NCBI GenBank assembly: GCA_944989445.1 | Contig: CALYLW010000181.1 | Coordinates: forward strand, 337,764 to 401,763 | Direction of reading: 5' to 3' | From: Ampullaceana balthica | Taxonomy: Eukaryota > Mollusca > Gastropoda > Lymnaeidae | DNA length: 64,000 nucleotides | In this document: one piece after another, positions 56,490 to 64,000 of the stretch | Position numbering within the stretch: the first letter of the stretch is position 1 | How the letters are laid out: each line of letters begins with the position of its first letter | Notes under the pieces: model-generated | What the model saw: the letters and a program-made list of their open reading frames with translations, nothing else | Database searches by the model: none | What the model was told of the DNA's origin: nothing | Program-made: the position numbers and the translations under genes

Positions 56490-57020
56490 ATTTAGATAAT
56501 GGATTGCGTCATTTGGATGTTGGATATGCCATTTGGTACGATTATGTAATTTGTCAGATATATTATCTATCAATTAGATCAGGGGGTCTCCAAACTTTTC
56601 AGCCGGAGGGCCGCATTAACTGTCAAACAGCAGTTTGGGGGCCGACAACTAACCACAAATTACTAAGTTTTATGATTAACTAAATTAAAAAATAGTATCT
56701 TTTTTGGGAGATTAAAAGGTTTCCAGGGGCCGGATGAGAAGGCCTCGCGGGCCGCATCTGGCCCGCGGGCCGTAGTTTGGAGACCCCTGAATTAGATGAT
56801 AGGGTCTTTCATTTGGTTAGTATGTGGTTTGGATCATTATGTCAGTTGGATGGTAGTTTATGTCATTTGAAATGTCATGTGGGTGGTCTTTTATGACATT
56901 TGGAAAGTCTTTTATGTCATTTGAATAGTCTTCTCTGTCATTCGGATGGTCTTTTATTTCATTAGATTGGTCTTTATGCCATTTAAATTGTCGTTTATGT
57001 CAGTTGAATGTTCATTTATG
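56490..57020. repeat. Degenerate ~25-bp tandem repeat (TTATGTCATTTGAATGGTCT type)
   Basis: Imperfect units with TGTCATTTGGAT or TGTCATTTGAATAGTCTT recur over about 500 bp. The 210-bp MITE at 56580-56789 is inserted in this array. Confidence 0.7.
56580..56789. mobile_element. 210-bp hAT MITE with exact 8-bp target duplication
   Basis: The left end CAGGGGGTCTCCAAACTTTT and the inward-read right end CAGGGGTCTCCAAACTACGG are hAT-type terminal repeats. AATTAGAT flanks both sides exactly (56572-56579 and 56790-56797). The GGGCCGCAT motif near each end fits non-autonomous Charlie/Tip100-like elements. It is too short for any coding capacity. Confidence 0.93.
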
Positions 57021-57744
57021 TGATACGCTAATTTTAGACCGACTTGGATATCTCAGATATTAGAGGCACTTGGTCATTAATACTATGTTCACGTGTTATC
57101 TTTCTTAGGCTTTTTTAATTACGTACCGGTAAATGTTTTATATATATAGGACTATATCCCAAGACTTAACTTCCCCCACCATAAATCTTGTCGTTATCGA
57201 ATAATTAATACAAAATTTTAAAAAAATCATTAAAGAGAACCAAATATTGCATACCATCACCGCCATATCATTAATTACCCCTACATCATTACCACCATAT
57301 CACCATCGTCACGTCATCATCACCTTACTAATCATTGCATCAACAATCTCTTCTGGCATAAACTTTGGTTCAATACTAATGAACACATCCATTTGTTGGA
57401 GTAGGGGGGGTGGGGGCTGTGAGGAAGCTGAGTTCTAGGGGTTGGTGTTGGGGTGGTAGAGGATTTGGGGGGGGGGCGGGGGGGGGAGATAGCGGGCGAC
57501 ACGACGGCATGTCAGACAGTTGGATTAATGACTGAGTGATATGAAAATAATCACTGAATTATTTGGCTTACAGGTGAACATCCAGGTTGTCGGGGATTTC
57601 CATGGATCCGGGGAGTCTCAACTTATTATTTTAATGGACCCTTGTTTTCATGCTTAACCAAGCCATGTAAATCAAACGTAAAAGATTTCTGCTATTCTTA
57701 TCAACTCTTTAAAAAAATACATATGTTTTAAAAAGTCCGTCGCA
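57021..57744. other. No recognisable gene
   Basis: Simple CATCA/CACCA-rich stretch at 57245-57345 and a G-rich stretch at 57400-57490. No coding signal. Confidence 0.55.
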
Positions 57745-57880
57745 GAAGTCCGTGTTAATGATGTACCAAGAGATGCCGGAAAAGTCCGTGTGGGCCATGT
57801 ACCAAGAGATGTCGGAAAAGAACGCGTTGACCATGTACCGAGAGATTTCGGAAAAGTCCGTATTGACTCCGTACGTAGAC
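57745..57880. repeat. 45-bp repeat, 3 copies
   Basis: Three units with ATGTACCAAGAGATG and CGGAAAAGTCCGTGT cores, 45 bp apart. Open frames on both strands are due to the 45-bp period. Confidence 0.8.
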
Positions 57881-58049
57881 ATCCTTCTTGACGTCAAAGG
57901 TAGTGGTAGAGTCGCTAGAAGATTACATATACGGTAGCCGAACCCATGAATTAATCTTTATCCTTGTAGCTATTACGATTAAACCTTTAAAGTCAGGACC
58001 AACTTAAAGTTTGACAAAGAGCGTCGCTGCAAAAATTCGGGGGGTTTGT

Positions 58050-59670
58050 TCGCCGGAAAAATACAAAATAAAACGTAAAAATCAAAGTTTTTGACTATAA
58101 ATCCTTTATATACGAGACATAACTAAAATTATGTTCATTATAATACGCATCGCACGACAATCATAAACAACAAAATTTTAGTTATGTCTCAAATGTAAAA
58201 AAAACATTTATAGTAAAAATAAATAGAGGTAAAAAAGATTTTTAAAAAACACGTTGTTATAAGTGGACTAAAAAGAAGAAAATAATTTAAAACTTATAAG
58301 TTCAAGGACTTTGATTTAATATGGCTAAAAACGTTGGGTGGATGTTTAGCATAAAAATTAAAGATTGATAATTTAGAAGGCAAAAGAGAGATCTATAAGT
58401 GCGAGAATGAGTGAGCTGCATATGTTAAACCTGATAAGTACCCGCCCCACGTCTGTAGTTATATTAAATGAATGTACTTGAACTTATAAGTTTTAAATTA
58501 TTTCCTTCTTTTTAGTCCACTTATAAAAACTTAGTTTTTAAAAATCTTTGTTTCCTCTATTTATTTTATTCTTTTTAGTATAATTGTATGCTGTGGTGAG
58601 TTTTGTCGCTTCCTTTCGATTATTGATTATTGAAGTATTTAATATGTTCAATATAATACGCATCGCGTGACAAACACTTAAAGACTGAAGGTGACTGAAC
58701 TCTCCTTGTTGTTAAACACGGGGATGTGGTCATGGATGGCTGGGGTGAAGTCCGGTGGCACGTGGATCTTAATACCAGACGGGTACAGATGCTATATAGA
58801 GATAAACTAAAAATGTATTAATTTAATTACGGTACATTCGATCGATCTGAAATTTGGATGAAATGCATTGTCATCCAAGATATATCTGTGGTAAAATTTT
58901 GAGATCTCTAGGATCAACAAAAGTGATTTAATTTTCGTTGTAAAATTTGAAAATTTGCGGACAGGAACGAAAACAAGGACAGGAAAGAAAGCAAGTTAAT
59001 AAAAAAACGTGGTAAAAATGCATTAATTTAATTACGGTACATTCGATCGATCTGAAAGTTTGATACAATGCATTGTCATCTAAGATCTATCTGTGGTAAA
59101 AGTTTGAGATCTCTATGACCATCAAAAGTGGTTTAATTTTACGTTGGAATGTTTGAAACATTTGCGGACAGGAACGAAAGCAAGTTAATAAGACGTGGTA
59201 AAAAAAAACAATTACTACAATCTGCCTGCGAAATTTAAGCTCGATTTTATCACGGAAAAGGGTTATAAAAACATGTTTAATTTAATGCGCACCACGACAC
59301 CGACTAGCATAAACATTTACAGAACGGGAATATATTTAAAAAAGTAGGTCACTATAATACGCACAGCACCGCGAGACAGAAAAACACTAAAACGTTTGTT
59401 CAATATAATACGCACCGCGACAGTCAAGCACAAAAATTCACATGCTACATTGAGATACATAGAGATATTCTAAAAATTCATTAATTTAATTACAGTACAT
59501 TCGATCGATGTGAAATTTTCATAGATAACTTTTATCGTCACCACAAGTCTGCCTGCAAAATTTCAGCTCCCTGGCATACGGGGAAGTGGGATAAAAATTG
59601 ATCCAAAGTTGTTTTTTTCGCAAACAATCAAGCAAGCAAGCAGACGCCACGAGTTAATATAGAGGACTTA
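58050..59670. repeat. Family B cluster, third locus
   Basis: The marker block ATTACGGTACATTCGATCG occurs near 58823, 59026 and 59487. Blocks of AATATAATACGCATCGC or GCACCGCGACA type lie at 58140, 58650, 59285, 59360 and 59410. The CACGAGTTAATATAGAGGA end block is at about 59645. Compared with the first locus it has the ATAATGCGCAC blocks and lacks the CCGCCCGCCCGACGACG block. Confidence 0.72.
58211..58580. mobile_element. 370-bp MITE with ~90-bp terminal inverted repeats, TA flanks
   Basis: Positions 58211-58303 and 58476-58580 are inverted copies of each other, with only small indels and a few changes (shared GTGGACTAAAAAGAAG and TTTAAAACTTATAAGTTCAA blocks). TA lies on each side (58209-58210 and 58581-58582). 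Long inverted repeats with TA duplication fit a Tc1/mariner-group MITE. It sits inside the family B cluster and has no coding frame. Confidence 0.78.
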
Positions 59671-60082
59671 AAAATATATAGATTTTTGTTTGTTTAAGGG
59701 TGTGGGGTGGGGGAGGCGATGAATTTATAAAAACACCAAACCTCAAGTTTACCGGTAAGAAGCATCATCAGGGAACATTACATTTTATTGTTGCGTTTGA
59801 TTTATCTTTACTATTCGCTAGATAAAGCGTTTGTTTTCTTGTTGAGTTATGTTTTTTTTTAGAATTTCTGCCAATTGTTCTTTAATTTCTTGTCGTTTCA
59901 ATAATACCTGGCCAGGTTGAAACCATTAGGGCGCTGGTGAGCCTATTCAAAATATTCAAAATTTATTTGACATTTCTCCCATTCAAAAATTTCATTGTTC
60001 TTTAAATATTTTGGTAACGATTGCTTGGCTCGTTTCAAACATATCGACACCAAAATATTTTCTTCTTTAAGTATAAGTACAA
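59671..60082. other. No recognisable gene
   Basis: AT-rich sequence, no signal seen. Confidence 0.6.
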
Positions 60083-60091
60083 CTTCGTACT

Positions 60092-60293
60092 GATGATGAT
60101 CCTCTTTCCAGTCCATGACGGACTATGGGGCAAGTGACGTAGCGTTCACAAGTTTTTTTTAGCCACCACTAACGAGCAGGGGAATGTGTGGCAAGCACAA
60201 TGCCCCAGGGGCCTTGCCAGTACCTGGGTTCGAACCCGCGACTCGGGATCTGCCTCGGATCAATTGTCCAGTGCGCTACCACTTAGACCATCG
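60092..60293 (-). mobile_element. tRNA-derived SINE, 202 bp
   Basis: On the minus strand the 5' head has an A-box-like block (TAAGTGGTAGCGCACTGG, 60268-60285) and a B box (GGGTTCGAACCC, 60226-60237) spaced as in tRNA genes, so RNA polymerase III could transcribe it. A tRNA-unrelated body follows and the 3' end is a short ATC repeat. The 9-bp sequence CTTCGTACT flanks it at 60083-60091 and 60294-60302. The head does not keep a full acceptor stem with CCA, so it is not a tRNA gene. A LINE partner could not be identified from the tail. Confidence 0.88.
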
Positions 60294-60302
60294 CTTCGTA
60301 CT

Positions 60303-60705
60303 ACTCTTCTTATAATGGTCTAAACCCAAAGTTTGTGCAGTTTGTCGCCGCAACTCTCGCACGACTGGTGCAATCTGTGACGTTATTTACTTCTTTTGTT
60401 GTATGTAACGGGTCTTTGAAAATCCTTCATTAATTAACACGACTTGCTTCCTTACCGTCCGTACCAACCAAAACAAATTTATTAAAAAGTGTGATTTTTT
60501 AAATGTTTTGTTTTAATTTTTATTTTTTCATAAACCTAGCTACAACAATATTTTCTAACGCACACTTACAGAATTTGATATAGTGTTTCCAGTTTGTAAC
60601 AGCATAGATAAATGAACTGAACCTGCTCCCTAATGTCTTTAAAACACGGTTGCCTTGTGGACGAGGCGTGAAACGTTAAACTGTATTTAACAATCGTGGT
60701 CAGAT
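60303..60705. other. No recognisable gene
   Basis: AT-rich spacer. Confidence 0.6.
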
Positions 60706-60709
60706 AACC

Positions 60710-61185
60710 AGATGACATACTACCAAATCTCCTGAATACGACACACTACAAAATTTCCTGGAGATGGTATACTACAAAATCTCCTGAAGATGGTATACTA
60801 CAAAATCTCCTGAATACGACACACTACAAAATCTCCTGAAGATGGTATACTACAAAATCTCCTGAATACGACACACTACAAAATCTCCTGAAGATGGTAT
60901 ACTACAAAATCTCCTGAATACGACACACTACAAAATCTCCTGAAGATGGTATACTACAAAATCTCCTGAATACGACACACTACAAAATCTCCTTAAGACG
61001 GTATACTACAAAATCTTCTTAAGATGGCATACTACAAAATCTCCTGAAGATGCTATACTACAAAATCTCCTGAAGATGCCATACTACAAAATCTCCTGAA
61101 TACGACACACTACAAAATCTCCTGGAGATGGCATACTACAAAATCTCCTGGAGATGGTACACTAAAAATCTCCTGGAGATATATA
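60710..61185. repeat. 26-bp minisatellite with alternating dimer
   Basis: Two related units alternate: ACTACAAAATCTCCTGAAGA plus TGGTAT, and ACTACAAAATCTCCTGAATA plus CGACAC, each 26 bp, giving a 52-bp dimer over 60780-60980. Edges contain single variants. Confidence 0.93.
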
Positions 61186-62074
61186 CTTTATACTCTGCTA
61201 AAGATGTAGCTAAAAAAAACAACTAACTTTGAATGCCTCCACCCCCACCCCCACACTTTTTATTCTTATCCTCCAGATTTATGTTGTTGATCGAAATATT
61301 TTCGGTGCTGTCATCATAGCAAATCTGGACAGTTTGTAATACATTTGAAATCAGATCTAACAGTTTTAGATCCATTTTATCCATCTAAAGCCAAAGTCCC
61401 TTTTTATTATGATTACATTTATTAAAACCTTTTTTTGTGTGTGATGTCCAAACTGGCAATGCCTACTGGGGGGGGGGACCATGGCTGAGACCATGGACAA
61501 CCGTGGATTTCATTACGCTCAGATGGATGTTTTTTTAACCCTCACATCTCCCCCCCCCCACACACACCGTACTTGCGCTAAATGATGTGCATGTTGATAC
61601 CCTCCTGACAGCACAACAGCAGTCAATTACAGTTTGGCAGCCTAAGTCGACGGGCCGTTGTGATGGCGTTTAGCTGCTGCGACTAATTGAGTGGTTCGTA
61701 TCAGGCCAGCTTGTACCTCACTCTGGTACCCTGGTGTTGAGACGCGGCTTATGGCCGGAGCAGCCTGGTCCTAGATCATCATCACCCGAGTTTCGTCATG
61801 TGGAATAGCCGCAGTGACGGAACCAGTGCGATCGTGCATGTTGTGTGCGAGCGACTGCTAGTCCGATGTTACGTCATGTGACGTCATGTCGCAGATTTAT
61901 TGTGTACAACTGCCAGTCCGCCTATATACGCCACATGACGTCACGGCGATGAGTTGCTGTTAAGCCGCTACGACGGTGTCCAGGGTGTTAAAAGCATTCC
62001 TCTAATGGCTGCTCACGTAGACATGATCACATTACGCCTTTTAACTGAGAACAGATCCCATCAGTGTTAAGACA
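61186..62074. other. No recognisable gene
   Basis: G and C homopolymers near 61470 and 61550; several ATGACGTCA-type blocks near 61870-61945 (ACGTCATGTGACGTCATG). No open frame of note. Confidence 0.55.
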
Positions 62075-62325
62075 TCATTCAGCTGTTCGTTGACATCATT
62101 CAGGTGTTTAGTGACATCATTCAGGTGTTTAGAGACATCATTCAGGTGTTTAGGGACATCATTCAGGTGTTTAGTGACATCATTCAGGTGTTTAGTGACA
62201 TCATTCAGGTGTTTAGTGACATCATTCAGCTGTTCGTTGACATCATTCAGGTGTTTAGTGACATCACTCAGGTGTTTAGTGACATCATTCAGGTGTTTAG
62301 TGACATCATTCAGGTGTTTAGTGAA
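62075..62325. repeat. 21-bp minisatellite, ~12 copies
   Basis: The unit GACATCATTCAGGTGTTTAGT (21 bp) repeats about 12 times with a CAGCTGTTCGTT variant near both ends. Open frames of 75-93 codons reflect the period. Confidence 0.95.
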
Positions 62326-62919
62326 TGGTAGTTACTTCAAGATTGTAGAAATTTTAATTTTAGGGTATTAGCATTGATTAGTTGATTACATCGATTAGAC
62401 ATAGCGTTTCAATCTTACTACGGTTTAGAAGCAATTGAGAAGAAAACAAACAAATTCGACGACCTGGGTTGATTTATGTTAAAGTTTTAGAACCCTTAAA
62501 ACCACAAACGCCGGAATCCGTTTCAATTAAAACAAACACCGTTTCTGACTCGTTCAACGAGACAACCCATCCTGACAGCCAATTAGCATTACCTCCCGTT
62601 TTTTTTTGGACTGCTCATCATCTCATTAAATCCCTGCGTTGACGTCGACCATATTGGGGGTGACACAATGTTGACCCACGGAGTCCCTCGTCGGACTTCA
62701 GCTTGTTGCTATTGGTTGTTTACTTGCTTGTTTCATGACGTCAGCGCCTCTATTTGCAGCCAGTTTAAACTTCAGTAGTCCCATGGCTGAAATTCGAAAC
62801 AACGACCTAACATCAAAATTATCTTTCAAATTTCATTATTAAATATTTTTTTAATTATAATTGTTTTTTTAAAAGGTTTTCTTTCTACGCGGATATTCAT
62901 TATTATTATTATGTTTTAA
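62326..62919. other. No recognisable gene
   Basis: Mixed sequence without coding signal. Confidence 0.6.
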
Positions 62920-63489
62920 AATCACGATTCTAAATCGCCCACATGGAATCCCCATGTCAATGAAGTTATTAAAAAATCAAACAAAACCTTAGGCTTTATA
63001 AAAAGGAACTTTAACAAATGTAATAGAGATATAAAACTAAAATGCTACCTCACTTTGGTGAGACCTGCACTAGAATATGCATCTTCTGTATGGGACCCAT
63101 CCACCAAAGAAAACATTGATAAACTAGAACAAATTCAAAAAAGAGCTGCCAGATTCATTACTGGAGAATATTCGAAACTGACAAGAGTAACACCATTAGT
63201 TAAATCATTAAACCTTGAAACACTAGAGGATAGAAGAACCAAGAGCAAAGTAGTAATCATACATAAAGCAATTAATTCTAATTTAGAAATACAACACAAA
63301 GATAACTTAATACAACCCTCAGATAGACATAAGGATAAAAACACCTTTCTTATTCCGTATGCAAGAACAAACACATACAAGTTTTCCTTCTTCCCGTCCG
63401 GAATTCGGGCGTGGAATGGGTTGCCTGAAGAATCCAGGAAAACCAACACTTTATCAACATTTAAATCTCTAATAAAAATGCAGGACTAA
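62920..63489 (+). pseudogene. LINE RT C-terminal fragment, copy 2
   Basis: The frame is open from about 62920 to the stop at 63487-63489, 189 codons. The N-terminal part (WNPHVNEVIKKSNKTLGFIK) continues directly into LTLVRPALEYASSVWDP, IDKLEQIQKRAARFI and FFPSGIRAWNGLPEE. It has no start codon of its own and no catalytic residues, so it is a truncated remnant with an intact frame. The body of the protein was lost on insertion. Confidence 0.88.
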
Positions 63490-63576
63490 ACACAAACCAT
63501 AGATAAGCGTAGGACGCAATAATCTTCTGTATAGAAGGAGCGTCTGTAAACAGATAAGATAAGATAAGATAAGATT
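62920..63576 (+). mobile_element. LINE 3' end, copy 2 (CR1/Jockey-like)
   Basis: The same LINE family as at 55225-55778, in the opposite orientation and about 130 bp longer at the 5' side. It begins near 62920 inside the RT C-terminal region and ends in about four ATAAG repeats (63553-63576). Short pentanucleotide tails of this sort are known from CR1/L2-like elements. Confidence 0.88.
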
Positions 63577-63740
63577 GTGGTACATAACGGCTGCTTTGTT
63601 CCCTAAACAAATCAGTGATTTGGAAAAGCTTAGTGGCAGACATTTGATAATCTTTATTCTTTTGCCGATAAATTAAACTTCGTCATCATTTTATCTTATA
63701 ATGTAAAAGAGCAATATTTTTTTAAACCTCAACAAGTAGA

Positions 63741-63883
<143 letters not shown>

Positions 63884-64000
63884 CATTTCAGAAACGAAAC
63901 AAAATTAAAATGTTTTAAGCAGTCGAAAAGACAAAAGATTTTTTAAAATAATTAAACCATTATAAAAATAAAATTATATAATAAAATTTATTAAGCTTAG

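Overview
The window is repeat-dominated animal nuclear DNA. It is AT-rich, full of minisatellites, and carries eukaryotic transposons (hAT, pogo/Tigger, APE-type LINEs, a Ty3-type LTR element, a tRNA-derived SINE). The mix of LINE and LTR families fits a bilaterian invertebrate, most plausibly a mollusc. That placement is inference, because I recognise no host protein-coding gene. The only host-gene candidate is one possible exon near 47.7 kb with splice-like or core-promoter-like signals.

Layout. 1-3.5 kb: diverged tandem array of ~320-bp units with GGGGCCCC islands, here called family A. 3.6-4.3 kb: 52- and 71-bp tandem repeats. 4.6-8.5 kb: family B, direct and inverted dispersed repeats. 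8.5-9.9 kb: a decayed hAT transposon with an exact 8-bp target duplication. 9.95-24.2 kb: minisatellites with periods 31, 54, 26, 21, 19/21 and 26 bp, separated by sequence without recognisable genes, plus a foldback element (15.15-15.7 kb) and a 194-bp MITE inside one array. 25.1 kb: a 178-bp MITE. 26.1-27.0 kb: an internally deleted pogo/Tigger element flanked by TA. 27.7-30.65 kb: a 5'-truncated LINE with a 12-bp target duplication. 31-41 kb: a second copy of families B and A, split by a complete 6.58-kb LTR retrotransposon. 41-64 kb: further minisatellites (40/42, 25, 38, 44, 44, 45, 26 and 21 bp), a 210-bp hAT MITE, a 370-bp long-TIR MITE, another family B cluster, a SINE, and two 3' ends of one LINE family in opposite orientation.

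Most notable item: the LTR element at 33509-40088. It has 318/317-bp LTRs that differ by about 1%, a CCTGG target duplication, a PBS-like and a polypurine-like site, and the domain order Gag - protease - integrase - reverse transcriptase - RNase H. Integrase before RT is unlike the usual Ty3/gypsy order and matches the described Gmr1 type. Its reading frame is broken twice, so this copy is probably defective unless frameshifting is programmed.

The mobile elements show nesting. The LTR element sits in family A, family A appears to sit in family B, and a MITE sits in a minisatellite. No CRISPR array, rRNA gene or functional tRNA gene was seen.
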